Shown: positions 34,401-47,184 of the stretch, in pieces | How positions within the stretch are numbered: the stretch's first letter is position 1 | How the letters are laid out: each line of letters begins with the position of its first letter | Assembly: GCF_014066305.1 (NCBI RefSeq) | Contig: NW_023501074.1 | Location: 186,001-250,000, forward strand | Reading direction: 5' to 3' | Source of the DNA: Letharia columbiana | Lineage: Eukaryota; Ascomycota; Lecanoromycetes; Lecanorales; Parmeliaceae | DNA: 64,000 nucleotides | Position numbers and translations under genes: made by a program | The notes under the pieces: model-generated | The model's input: the letters and a program-made list of their open reading frames with translations, nothing else | Told to the model about the DNA's origin: nothing | Databases searched by the model: none

Positions 34401-36410
34401 TTACTATAAGTAAAGACTTATAAATTAAATTTATAAAGTTAAATTTTTCTAAGTTAAATCGAACTCTAATCGCTTACTATGCGTTTTTAATCTATTTCTA
34501 CTACTATAAAATTAATTTAATCTATATAATATATAAATATATATATACGAAGAGTGACGCGCTAAGATTTAAGTAGAAAGGTATATCGAGTATAGAGAAT
34601 TAATCTATAATAAATGCCTATAAAAAATAAGAAAGACTATATTCTTATAATAAGAAATATCGAAATATCGAAAAGAAATAAAGATAATATGCTAATTAGT
34701 GATATAAATCCTATAATATCTTCTACCGTAGTAAAAATTTTCGAATAATAAAATAGCTATAGATATCGAACGATTTCAATTTATCTAAATATATATTATT
34801 TGATATTTCTTCTATAGAGATCGTAGTAAAAATAATAGATAAATTTATAGTAATATTCTTCGCTTACTAAGTAATAATTTAATATAGAATCGTAAAGAGT
34901 ATATAATATAGAATCTTAAAGAGCTAAGTCGTATTCTTAACTATAATAATCTTATTATCGCTTAATTTCTTCGTAGTATTCTTCGTAGTATTCTTCGTAA
35001 TATTCTCCGCATTTATCTATTATAATTTCTTCTCTTATAATATTTCTTTTATAGAGATTTAATTAACTATAATCGTTATAGTAGATTCTTCTCTTATAAC
35101 GTTATTATAGTAATATTAATATATATAATAGAATAAGATAGGGCTGAGCTTGAAAATCTTAAATTTGTATGTGTAGCCAATTATCAATTTAGGGTTACTA
35201 CGCTCTTTGATTAGACCGGCTAAGTCACCGCGGGTAAATAAATTAGCGTCCGCAACCATCAAAAAAATAGGTGTACGTTATTCACAATAGGAATAACTTT
35301 TTTGTTTTCTATTGAAATTTTGAGATTTTTTTTTTAAATTATGGAGCGTTGTTTGCGCTTTCCATATTTTTAAGAATTTTGAAATTTGGTCTTATGATTA
35401 TTAAAGCGCAAGGAATTCAAATATCGCTCACCAAAGATCGCTCACCAAAGACCGCTTACCAAATTTACTCGACAGCCCTGATCAAAAAAAACGGTTATGA
35501 ATTTAATTTATAGGCCTTTACTCGTATTATATTAATATAATAAGAATAATAGATTAAGTTATAGTAGTATTCTTCGCTTACTAAGTAATAATTTAATATA
35601 AAATCGTAGAGAGTATATAATATGAGATCTTAGAGAGTTAAGTCGTATTCTTAATAATAATAATCTTATTACCGCTTAGTTTCTTCGTAATATTCTTTAT
35701 AGTATTCTCCGTAGTATTCTTCGTATTTATCTATTATAGTTTCTTCTCTTACTTCTTAATATAGTAGAGATAATAGATTAAATTATAGTAATATTCTTCG
35801 CTTACTAAGTAATAATTTAATATAAAATCGTAGAGAGTATATAACGTAGAATCTTAGAGAGCTAAGTCGTATTCTTAATATTAAGAGTCTTATTACCGCT
35901 TAATTTCTTCGTAGTATTCTTCGTATTCGTCTATTATAGATCCTTTTCTTATTTAACTAAGTACGAGAGTATCGAAAATTAATATATTTATATTAATAAA
36001 TATTAGTAGAATAAATAAAATTAGTAGAATAATAAAAGAAGAATAATTATATAAATAGATGAAAGAATTATTATCTAATCTCGAATACGTCTAATATAAT
36101 TATTATATTTAAATATTAATTTAATTTATTAATAGTAGATTAAACTTTATAATTTTTATATCGTTAGAAAGCGTATACTAAGCTCTATAATTTACGAAAT
36201 TATAAAGTAATAGTATTCTTAGAGAGCTAGTTATTTCAGAGAGAAAGACTTCTATATATAGATTTTTATAGATTTTTAATAGTTACGAACGCTAATTTAT
36301 TTACTCGCGGTATTTAATTAAAAAGCGTAGATCTAACGAATTTATAATTAACTATATATATAAATTTAAGATTTTCTAATTTAGTTCTATTATATTCTTT
36401 TATATATACT
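34401..36410 (-). repeat. Long F repeat F2, holding a younger short copy
   Basis: The reverse-oriented equivalent of F1: 34401 begins with the complement of the 3' end and 36410 ends with the complement of the 5' end (attcttttatata). The Asn/Thr/Glu-type repeats appear as ttcgtagtattcttcgtagta-like blocks at 34970-35050 and 35680-35940. A short F copy is inserted at 35124-35530. Confidence 0.75.
35124..35530 (+). repeat. Unmutated short F copy
   Basis: About 400 bp, with abundant CpA and TpG, inside fully RIP-altered F2. It begins tataatagaataagatagg and ends taggcctttactcgtatt. The first bases and the complement of the last (tataatagaataa / ataatacgagtaa) form a weak inverted repeat. No coding potential. 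The flanks taatatata and tattatatt agree at 7 of 9 positions, so a 9-bp TSD is possible but unproven. A useful reference for restoring the alignment of the other copies. Confidence 0.8.
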
Positions 36411-36432
36411 AATATTAATATATATAATAGAA

Positions 36433-37032
36433 GGAATATAATATACGTATAGCCTCTTTTTATATATATATACTCTCTTTTAATATATATATACTCTCTC
36501 GAATTCGATTAGCTTCCGCGCGGTCGCTAGTCGTATAAGGTATAAACCTCGTATATAGCCGAAGTAGAGTCGAAAGAGATAAGGCTATACGAGGCGGATA
36601 GCGAGGTAATCGATAGCGAGATAGTCGATAGCGAGGTAAACGTGGTATACCAGCCTACATGCAGGGTAACGAGATTATATTTAATACTTTTCAGCTACAG
36701 AAAGGCCAGTTGGCCAATAGATAGTGGATATTCGAGTACGATAGACGTATTTCTAGTAGCAACGTAAGGGTAGCCAGCTAATCAGCTATCGCCATAGAAG
36801 GACAATCCAAAGACCTTATCATTCGAGAGATCTGGGAATGCTTGCCTTGCTACCACTAAGAGTCTCGGCAATATTCCTCAGAAAGCTATATGCGAGGTTT
36901 ATACCTTATGCGGCTAGCGGCCGCGCGGAAGCTAATCGAATTTAGAGGGGTATATATATATTAAAAGAGAATATATATATATTAAAAGAAGATATATATA
37001 TATAAAAAGAAGGTATACGTATATTACTTCTC
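36433..37032. mobile_element. 600-bp inverted-repeat element with 8-bp TSD
   Basis: Flanked by taatagaa at 36425-36432 and again at 37033-37040; the two copies reconstitute the normal start of F3 when the element is removed. The arms are inverted copies of about 130 bp (gcgaggtttataccttat near the right arm against ataaggtataaacctcg in the left; gcttccgcgcgg against ccgcgcggaagc). Ends are imperfect (ggaatataatatacgtat / gagaagtaatatacgtat). The interior, about 36640-36890, has normal CpA/TpG content and no long frame. The 8-bp TSD suggests hAT-type mobilisation, but the ends do not resemble the MITEs at 26.2 and 49.1 kb. Confidence 0.85.
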
Positions 37033-37437
37033 TAATAGAATAAGATAGAGCTAAATTAGAAAATCTTAAATTTATATATATAGTTAATTATTAATTTATT
37101 AGATCTACGCTTTTTAATTAAATACCGCGGGTAAATAAATTAGCGTTCGCAATTATTAAAAAAATAGATATATATTATTAATATATAGAAAAACCTTTTT
37201 ATTTTCTATTAACTTTTTAAGATTTTAAATTTTCAATTTTGGAGCGTAGTCTACGCTTTCCGAATTTTTAATAATTCTAAAATTTAGTCTTATAATAATC
37301 AAAGTGTAAGGAATTTAAATATCGCTTACTAGAGTTCGCTCAACATCCGGATAGCCCTAATCAAAAAAAAATAGATATATATTATTTAATTTTAGAATAA
37401 CTTTTTTATTTTCTATTAAAATTTTAAAATCTTTTTT

Positions 37438-38452
37438 ACTAGTCGAAAAGATATAGTATAGTATAGAATATTAATTTATTATATTATACTCTAATATAAT
37501 ATAAATTATTAAGATTTATATTATTTCATATCTAATATAATATAAGATCTTAACGATATATCTTACGATATAATATATCTATAATATCATATTATGAAAT
37601 AATATATATATGAGATATTCTTATTAAGATTTCTATATTTAGAAGTATAAGTAGCTATTCTAATTATTATTCTAGTTAACTATAACTATTACTATTATCT
37701 ATTAAAACTATTACTACTATATCTATTACTATTATATCTATTACTATTATATCTACTACTATTATATCTATTACTATTATATCTATTACTATTATATCTA
37801 TTATCGAAATATAACTCTCGCGTATTTTAGCTACTATATTTTCTAGCTATCTAATTTTATATTATATTTAAAATTTAGTCTTAGAGAGATTCTAGAGAAT
37901 TAATTCGTTCGTTCTATATATTATATATCTAATATTCTAATAGCTATTACTATTATAGCTATTACTATTATAGCTACTATTATTTATTATTAAAATAGTC
38001 TATTATTATATAGTAGTTATAATAGAGATAGTTATAATAGTAATAGCTATAATAGAGACGACTATAATAGAGATAACTATAATAGAAGTAGTTATAATAG
38101 AGATAACTATAGTAGAGATAGCTATAATAGAGATAGTTATAATAGAGATAGTTATAATAATAATAACTATAATAGTAATAGTTATAGTAGATAATAGTAA
38201 TAGCTATAATTAATTAGAATAATAATTAAAATAGCTACTTATACTAAAACTTTAATAAAGATATCTTATATATATATTATTTCATAATATAATAATACAG
38301 ATATATTATATCGTGGAATATCCCGCTAAGATCTCGAATTTATATTAGAAAAATAATATGATATTCGATTCTATTTATATTATATTCGAGTACGATATAA
38401 TATTACTTAATATGAAATATTCTATAAAATATCTTATATCTTTTCGATTAGT
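37438..38452. mobile_element. Foldback element, about 1 kb, mostly inverted repeat
   Basis: Ends actagtcgaaaagata and tatcttttcgattagt are inverted copies. The arms extend about 250 bp and the rest is also complementary: ctattactattatat microsatellite at 37680-37810 faces tataatagtaatagct-type repeats at 38000-38210. It splits the F3 unit at a poly-T run, which hides any TSD. No transposase. A related arm is at 41122. Confidence 0.75.
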
Positions 38453-38642
38453 AATTTTTTCTTTAAACTATAGAGTATAATATAAGCTTTTAGATAAAAA
38501 AAGAATTATTAAATTTAGTCTTATAGATATTTAAAGGCAACGAATTCAGATATCGCTTACTAAAGATCGCTTATCAAAATTTACTCGACAGCCTCGATTA
38601 AAAAAAATGGCTATGAATTTAATTTATAGATCTTTACTCGTA

Positions 38643-39060
38643 TAATAGAATAAGATATAGCTAAGCTTAAAAATCTTAAATTTATATATATAGTTAATTA
38701 TAGATTTAAAGTTATTACGCTTTTTAATTAGATCGACTAAATTATTATAAGTAAATAAATTAGCGTTCGTAACTATTAACTATTAAAAAAATAGATATAC
38801 GTTATTTATAAAAAGAATAACTTTTTTATTTTCTACTAAAATTTTAAGTTTTTTTTTTTAAATTATAAGGCGTAGATTACGGTTTTAAATATTTAAAAAA
38901 AACTAAAATTTAATCTTATAAGTATTAAAAAGCAAGGTACTCAAGGATCGCTCATTAAAGATCGCTTCTTAAAAATCCCTTTCGAGAGATTACTTATCAA
39001 ATTTACTCGATAGACCTAATTAAAAAAAAATTATAAATTTAATTTATACATCTTAACTCG
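38643..39060 (+). repeat. Short F repeat abutting F3 head to tail
   Basis: taatagaataagatatagc to cttaactcg, one internal unit, RIP-altered. Separated from F3 by only ta. Most other copies carry a TA[AG]TATATA stretch at this side; here it is absent. Confidence 0.75.
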
Positions 39061-39600
39061 TTCTTTATAATATAATATTCTAAAGTATAATTTTATTAAT
39101 ATTTCTATAACTATTTAGAAAGAAGGGTTAATTATTAAAATAAGAGATTATATTTTAAATAAAATTAATTATAATAATTCAATTATTATTAAGATTTATT
39201 TATATTTACCTTTAGATACTAATATAATAACTATATTCTTCGCGTAGAAATTAATTTTAATTATTAATATAACTTTATTTATAATTTTATTTAATCGTTT
39301 ATAGATTAAAGCTAATAATAAGATTAATATTTTTTATAAAAATAATATTATTCTTTTTTAAAGTAGACTTAAATTTAATAAAAATAGGAGACTTCGATAA
39401 TAATCTATTTATATTATATATTATTTAATAAAAATAAAAATTATATTAAGTTTAAGAAATAAAAATATAATAATTAAATAATTTAAATAAAGAATAATAT
39501 ATATTAGTTAAGAAATATATATAAAGTATAAAAGAAGAATTAAATTATTTATAGATAAAAAAAATATATATATATTTAACGCGAAAGGTTTTAATATATA
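39061..39600. other. Unassigned RIP-altered segment
   Basis: 540 bp, possibly part of the transposon that carries PB2. A plus-strand reading around 39370-39400 (GDFDNNLFILYII) has fewer stops than its surroundings, but no family was recognised. Confidence 0.35.
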
Positions 39601-39604
39601 TAAA

Positions 39605-41121
39605 AAGAGATACTATATTAAAAAAAGTCGCGATATTTTAAAATTATTATTAACGCGATAATCTTCTTATTCTATTCGATAATCGTCTAGACTAAGAAAA
39701 TAAATTAGCGTAATTTTTCTCCGCGTCTTAACTACGCGACTTTTTTTATTCTTTATAATAACTCTATTATATTAAGTTTAATATAACTAAAATTACTACT
39801 CTATCTATTTCTAATAAGAGAAAATTAGATTAAGTTATAAAATGTTAAAAAAGAGATATCTAGATTAATATAAGAAAGGAGAGACTTAAATAGCGTAATA
39901 TTCTTCTTTAAAGTATATCTTTACTATTAGAGTATTAGCTAATAAAATTAAATATTATATAATTATTTATTTTCTATTATTTATAATTATTAAAGAATTA
40001 ATAAAATTACTTTAATAACTTTATTAATTATTAGAAATATAACTCGAAATTACTATATTCTTCTTCGAAAATTTATTTATTACTTAGATTCTATCGAAGA
40101 GAACTTTAAAACTATTAAAATAAATAGATATAAATAGTTTATATAATATAAAAAGCTTTAATTATTTATAAATAAGATATAAAGTAATTAAAAGAAGCTT
40201 TATATTTTAAGTTCTTATATTATAATTAATAAATATATAATTAAGAAGATAGAATATATATATTATTTTATAATAACTTTAGATAAGCTAATTAAGAAGA
40301 AATATAAGCTATTTATAATTAATAATAAAGATTATCTCTATAATTATATCTAATATTCTTTTATATAAAGTCTTAAGAGTAAATAAAAAATAAAAAATCT
40401 TAAAGATATATTAGTTATAATATTTAAATTAGCTACTAATATACTACTCTATAACTCTATTCTTTTTATAAATAATTATTTTATCGAATCTAAGCTAGCT
40501 ATAACTTTAAAAAATAGAGAAATTATAATATATAGAATTATAAAGCTAAATTAATTAGATCTTCTAAAATCACTTATAAAGATAAAAAAAGTCTTTATAA
40601 GAAATATTTTATATAGAGTTCTCGCTATAATAGTTTAGAATAATATATTAATAATAATCTAGTAAGATAATAATCTTATTCTAGCTTTTATTACTATATA
40701 TAATATAAGAAAAATTAATAACTCTATTTTTAAAAGAGAAAACGTCTTAATAAGACTACTATAAATAATCGTATAGTTTTATCTACTTTTAAAGAGAATA
40801 ATTAAAATATATAAGAGAAGAAGTTTTAAGTTTTTAAGTTTTTCTATTATTATAATAAATATATAAGAGAAATTAATCGATTTAATATTTTAATAACTAT
40901 ATATTCTTCTTAATAAGCTTATAATTAAAATTAAATATCTCTACTTTATTAATACTTAAATAAATATCTTTTAAATATCTTTAAACTCTATAAATTAATA
41001 GAAACGTTTTATTAAGAGTATTAGAAGTTTCTCGAGCTAATAGTAATAAAATTAATTAAAAAATATAGAGAAGATATTCGATCTTAATCGCTTCTCATCT
41101 CGATTATTACTAATTTTAATT
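39605..41121 (+). pseudogene. piggyBac-like transposase remnant (PB2)
   Basis: Second copy of the PB1 protein. At 40465-40491 FINNYFIESKL corresponds to YFDNFFTS-PLL, with the second catalytic Asp now Asn. From about 40851, YNKYIREINRFNILI then YSS**AYN match YNKYMGGVD--D and YS--R--. The upstream part to 39605 aligns with PB1 (cgataatcgt, then attactactctatct). The start of PB2 (tattaaaaaaagtcgcgat... at about 39605) resembles 47190-47240. It is followed directly by the foldback arm at 41122. Dead. Confidence 0.78.
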
Positions 41122-41340
41122 ACTAGTCGAAAAGATATAATATATTCTATAAAATATTTCATATTAAGTAATATTATATCGTACCCGAGTATAATATAAG
41201 TAGAGTCGAATACCATTTCATTTTTCTAGTATGGGTTTGAGATCTTAACGGGATATTTCACGGTATAATATATCTGTGATATTATATTATAAAATAGTAT
41301 ATATATAAGATATCTCGATTAAGATTTCTATATTTATAGA
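41122..41340. repeat. Arm of the foldback family
   Basis: actagtcgaaaagatata... is the inverted copy of 38452-38240. It keeps more CpA/TpG (gggtttgagatct, ttcatttttctagtatgg). The matching opposite end was not found in 41.3-44 kb, so this may be a single arm or a truncated element. Confidence 0.65.
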
Positions 41341-41499
41341 ATAATTCGATTAAGATATATAGAATATATTTATTCTTCTTTATTAAGAGAGAGAGAATAT
41401 AAAGAGTAATTTAATATAGCTATTTATCTTCTTATTAATAGTAATAATTAGAATAATAATTAGAACTATAAGCGTCTCTATTCTTCTTCTTAAAATTAT

Positions 41500-44450
41500 A
41501 ATATAAAAGAATATTCTAAATTTTAAATCTTTAAATATTATAAGAATAAAATTCTATAATTATCTTTATTTATATATTTATCTTAACGCGTTAAATAAAC
41601 TTAATAAACTTTATATTTATTCTTCTCTCGAATTCTCCGCTACTCTTCTATTCTATTCTATTATAATTCTTTTAAATATCTTAAATTTATCTTTATTTAA
41701 TTAAACTTATTAACTATTTATAAATAAATTCGCTTTTTAAATTATTTTAAATCTCTTTATTAAAACTAAATCTATTATTACTAATTCTCTCTAATTATAA
41801 ACTTATTAATTATTTCTTTATATATTATAAAGTATTAATAATATATCTTAATAAATTTATAAATATTAGATTTATCGAAGTACTTTTTATAAGCTTATTA
41901 TTTTCGCTAATATAATTATTATAAACGTTAACTAAATTTTTATATAAAGTATTATTAGCTCTTTTAATCTAATTTAATATATTAAGATTTTCTTTAAAAT
42001 TAAGTTTAATCTATTTAAGCTTATTTTCTTAATATTTTATATAAAGAATTATTATTAAAATACGAAATATCGCTAATAAATAATACTTTTAAATATTATA
42101 ATATCTTTTAATTATTAAAAAGCACCGCTTATACGTAATAGCCCTCGCGAGAGAATAAAGAATATTATAAGCTATTCGAGTAATTATAATATATTTAAAC
42201 TTTAATTTCTTTTATTATTTTAAAATTAAAAGATTCGCTAGATTATTAAAAGAAGCTTTATAAAGATTAGAGATAAGATTATAATTAGAATAATAATTAG
42301 AAGACTTATTATTTTATTTATATTACTAAAGCTAATTATATCTATCTTTATTATCTAAATTCTTAATCTTAAATTCTATTATTTAATTAAGCGTATTTTT
42401 ATTTAATTAATTTATTCGCTTAGCTTTTTATAATTAACTACTTATATTAATATTTTAATAATTTTAAAATATTCTTCTAAGCGTTTTTTAATAAATCTTT
42501 ATCTATAGTTTTTTTTTAGTATTAATCTTCTAATTTAATTTTTTTAACTTTATATTATTATAATTTAATTATAAAAGCGTAGCTTATTTATATAAATAGT
42601 TTAAATTTTATTTAAATTTTATTATAATAAATAGTTAATTTCTTACGAACTATTTAAAAAAATTATAAATTCTTTTTTTTAAGAAATTTTCTTTCTTTTT
42701 AATTTTTTAAGCTTTTTATCTATATAATTAAATAGATAATTATAAATATTAAAGACGTAATAAATTATAATCTTCTTTTCTCTATTTATTAATTTTATAA
42801 ATTTATAAAAAGATTTAATAAGTTAAATTAAATATTAAATCTATTAGAAATTAATCGAAAATTATTTAAGCGCTTAAATTATAATCTCTATTTATAATTA
42901 TTTTTTATTATTTAATATTAAGTAGATAGTTAATCTATTCTCTAAAAATATATAATATTAATATAAAGAAGTAGAGCGCGGATTAATATCTAATAAATTA
43001 AATTTTAGTAAGTTTTAATATTCTAAAAGAGCTTAAAAAAGCATCTTTAATAATATTACTCTTTTTTAAAAGATTAATATTCGTCTAATACTAAAATATT
43101 TTTATCTTAAAATTATTTAATTTATAATATAAAAAAGATTTCTTTACGCTAGTCGCTAGCATTAACATATATAATAGTTTTTTAAACTTTAATATAATTA
43201 ATAATATAATAATTAGAATAATAATAAGAAATATTATATTTTTACTATAGTTATTAATAGATTAATTATACTTATTTAAACTTAATTCTTATCTTCTTTT
43301 TTATTCTAGCTTCTCTAAAATTTCTTATTTATTAAAATAACTTTAATATTATCTAGAAGTTCTTTTAAAATTAATTAAATAATATATATTATATAGAAAA
43401 TATATTATAAATAATTTAAAAATTTAAATTCTTTAATATTAAGCGAGTTCTCTACTACGAAAATAAAAAGATAAATAATTAAATCTTCGAAGAGTATACT
43501 ATTATTACTAGCGTTATTAATTATAAATTTAAATATATAAGATTAAATCTTATATTTTATAAGAATTAAATTAATAATACTTATAAGTTTCTAGTTAATA
43601 TATTTATCTTCGATATATTTAAAATTTATAAGAATCTTATACTATTATTAGTTAATATTAATAAAAAGATTAAAATTATTATAAATAATTAGCGATTATA
43701 AGATAATTAATAATTTAGAATTAGAGAGACTTTAATATTATTAATTAATAAATTCTTTAATAATTTTATCTTTAATTTTATAACTTTTCTTATTAGCTAA
43801 TTCTTTATAATAAATATTAACTTTAATTATATATTAGAGTTAAAATAACGTAAAAGATATAATCTCTTAAAATTATTAATAATTATAAATAAAATATTAG
43901 TATTTATAATTTAGCGATAAAATTATTTCGAGAAATCTTCGTATATAAGCTTTCGATTTTCTAATATTATAAAAAAATCTTAATATTATTTTTTCTAGAA
44001 TAAATAGTAAGCTAGATATTTTATTTATTATTTTATTTATTAATAGTTTATATCGTCTAATTTAGAAATATATCTAATTTTTATAATTATCGATTAAGTT
44101 CGTTTATTATAAACTATTTAAATTAGATTTCTTAATATATCTTTTAGACTTAATATATACTATTATATCGCTTATTTCGTAATCTATAAATAGATAAATT
44201 AGAATCTTATCGCAGTAACGATAAATAATATATAATTTCTCGAAATCGACGAGCGTATATTCGTTAAATTATATTTATTTCTAGAATTTTCTAATTTTTA
44301 AGCTTTAATAAATAGATTAACGATCGCTATTAGATTTAAACTAATTCTATATAATCTATACTATCTTTATTTATTACTATATTTATTATTTTTTATTATT
44401 AATATTAAAAAGAAAGTAAGATTTATTACTATCTTTATATCGAAATATAT
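41500..44450 (-). pseudogene. hAT-type transposase remnant
   Basis: Read from 44450 to about 41900. The clearest part is at 43650-43480: INFKYIEDKYINWKL, then FKFIINNASNNSILFEDL, the hAT pattern GFKYIEG-HTG-nia-il------i--IT-DNASNN--lf--L with the catalytic Asp as Asn. Downstream, readings such as LDNIKVILINKKF fit the segment after the NHI-C-AHiinL box. The N-terminal BED-type zinc finger and the C-terminal dimerisation domain could not be confirmed, and the limits are rough. Terminal repeats not identified. Neighbouring hAT-like MITEs (26.2, 49.1 kb) may belong to a relative but no shared ends were shown. Confidence 0.7.
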
Positions 44451-46930
44451 TTATTAATATCTTATATTAAGTATTATTAATTAAGAAAGTTAAGTTTATA
44501 TTAAATAGAGGTCTAGTTAATATCTTAAGATTAAGATATTTAAAGAGAAATTAAAAGAGATATATAAATAAATAAAATATTAGAAATAAAATAGGATTAA
44601 TATTTAATATATAAATTCTATCTTCTTACTATAATAGAAACTTATATCGCTTTAATAATATATTATTATATTATTTCTAATATTTTAAATTAGAGATTAA
44701 CTCTTTCTAATTAGCGTTATAATTAGTAATTATATATTTAAAAGTATATAATAACGCTAATATAGAATTAATATTTAATTTAATTAATTTAAAACTCTAA
44801 TTAGTTTAATTATTAACGCTTCTCTACTTAATATAATATATACTTTATTTACTTTAATATTAATATTTATTTATTACTATATTATTTTAATTATTAAAAT
44901 TAAAGATTATATTTATTTAATTAATATTTTAATCGCTAATTATATTAATAAAGATATATATTAATATCTTAAAACTATTAAATAAATTTTATTAGATATT
45001 AATATAGAATTAAAATTTAACTTAGATACTTTAATAATTTAATTAATTAAATTAATTATTATCTAAATCTTTTATATATAGAAATTAAATCTTTCGCTAC
45101 GCTAAGATTATTTTTAAATTTCGAGATCTTTTTTATTAATATAGCTCTCTCTTATTTAAGTAATATTATAATATTTTTTACTCGAGCGTTAAAATATTAA
45201 AGTATTATATTCTTCGCTTTTAATTAAACGGCCTTATCTTTAAATCGATATCTTTAATCTTATAAAAATAATAATTAATTCGTTATAGATAAACACGAAA
45301 AAGAAATAATATTTTCTTCTATCTTTAGAGTAGAAGAAGAGAAGAAAGTAAGTAGATTAATTATAAGCTATACGCGATTTAGCGTTTAAGAATAATAAAT
45401 TAATAAAGTTATAATATTAGAATAAAGAGCTCTTCTTATAACTAATAAATGTGAGATTAAATAGAAATTAATTAAATTAATAAGATTATCTTTAATAGAT
45501 ATACCGCGTATATAAAGAATATCGAAATATATGAAATATATATGAAATATAAGAGAGGGCGTATATATGTAGCTATAGATATCTAAAGTATATTTAAAAT
45601 ATAGAAAAAAACGTTTATATATAGCTCTACGATATATATTAATAAAAAAAAGGTTAATCTCTTTTTTTAATTAGCTTTCTAATTAATATTTAAACTTAAT
45701 CTATCTTTAAATAATATTTTATTTTAATAAGATTTTAATTATATAATATTAATTAGCTCGATAACGAATATTTAATATTATTCTTTTCTAATCCACCCTC
45801 TTCTTTCTTAAAAATTCTTTTTATTATTATAATATTTATATTATAATATATTTATTTATTATAATATTATCTATATTTAAAGAAAATAAAATTATTTTCT
45901 CTATACTCTATAATTAAATTAAATTAATAATATTATTTTTATAAAGTAAGTATACGTCTAATAGCGCTATATCTCTTAATACGATAATTAATTATAATAT
46001 TAAATATAATTTATTAATATATAATATTATTATTTATTAAAATTATTAACTCGATAATCGCGAAAGTTTAGAAAATTCTTAATAATTTATTAATTATTAA
46101 TTTAGACTTATCTAAATTATTAAAGCGAAGTAAAGATAAGACTTCGCGAAGATAAAAATTAGAAGATTATATATAAAGTTTAAGAAGTATAATTATAAAT
46201 AAGAAAAGTACGTAATTATATTAATTACGTATATCTAAATTAGATAATAAATTAATTATATATATTAATTATATTATTATTAATTAAACTTTAAAACTTA
46301 TATATTAAAGAAAATTTATAAATAATAAAGATTAATAAACTTAATTATTTCTTGAATCGTATTCGCTTAAATAATAAAGAAGATCTTAATTTATATAGCT
46401 TTAAATTTAATTAATTCGCTTTAAATTTAATTCTCTATACTATATATACTTTAAGAAATTATAAAGATAAAATTAGCGAGTAATTTTAATAATATAATTT
46501 ATTTTTTAATAATTATAAATAAAGAAAATTACTAATTAATATCTAGCGGCTTAATTATATATATTTTATATAAAAAGAATTACTTTATAATTAAAAGATA
46601 TATAGTTTTTTAAATAATTATAATAAGATATAAGCTTATAAATAATAATATAGTATTATTAAAGTCTAGACGTAGTTTTTATAAAAAGAAAATATATAAT
46701 AAATAAAAGAAAAACTATTCTAAGTTAAGGATAAGATATTTTAATTATTATTTTATTTATTACGCTTAATTAATAATATTTAGCTATTATACTTAATTTA
46801 ATAACTTTATATATTTTATATTTATAGAATAAAACTTTTTAAATCGATTTAAATATAGATATATATTTATAAAAATACTACTACTTTAGTAAAAGAGATT
46901 TTTTATCCTAGAATCTATACTAAATTAAAG
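44451..46930. other. Unassigned RIP-altered segment
   Basis: About 2.5 kb. The part next to 44450 may hold the missing N-terminus and end of the hAT element. At 45440-45660 sequence is somewhat less mutated (tgtgagatt, atatgaaatatatatgaaatat). No protein family recognised in either strand. Confidence 0.4.
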
Positions 46931-46932
46931 AT

Positions 46933-47079
46933 CGTATTCTTATATTCGATAGCTTTAGTTCTTATAGTTACTATTAGTATCGCGACTAAATTCCTATAGC
47001 AATAGCACGTCTTTCTTATTAGCGGGTATCCCTATATTCGATAGCTTTAGTTCCGATAGTTATTACTAATATCGCGACT
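46933..47079. repeat. Direct repeat pair, 92-bp spacing
   Basis: tatattcgatagctttagtt at 46941 recurs at 47033; each copy extends about 55 bp through a shared tatcgcgact end. The interval keeps a few CpA (agcaatagcacgtc). Possibly subterminal repeats of the element that continues at 47190. Confidence 0.7.
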
Positions 47080-47184
47080 CTTATATCTTTTAAAATGGTA
47101 TCTCGAAAATTATCTAAATTTCATATTAAATATTATATCTTTCCGGCTATTAATCTAGTATAAAAAGTTTTAATATATAAAATT

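Larger units (their letters stand above)
36421..38640 (+). repeat. Short F repeat F3, split by two other elements
   Basis: Starts taatagaa just before 36433, resumes at 37033, has two copies of the internal unit, is broken again at 37438-38452, and ends tctttactcg at 38640. Another F copy follows two bases later in the same orientation. Confidence 0.75.

Noticed and set aside
35124..35530. Helitron or SINE identity for the F family
   Set aside because: The 3' end has a small palindrome but no CTRR terminus and no clean A/T insertion site; there is no poly-A or simple-repeat tail and no clear Pol III A/B boxes. Left unclassified.
36530..36930. GC-richer island considered as a host gene or RNA gene
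   Set aside because: It lies inside a 600-bp inverted-repeat element with a TSD, has no long frame, and shows no tRNA- or snRNA-like fold by eye.
37680..38210. CRISPR-like array in the ctattactattatat region
   Set aside because: The repeats are a short-period microsatellite with no distinct spacers, inside a foldback element of a eukaryotic genome.
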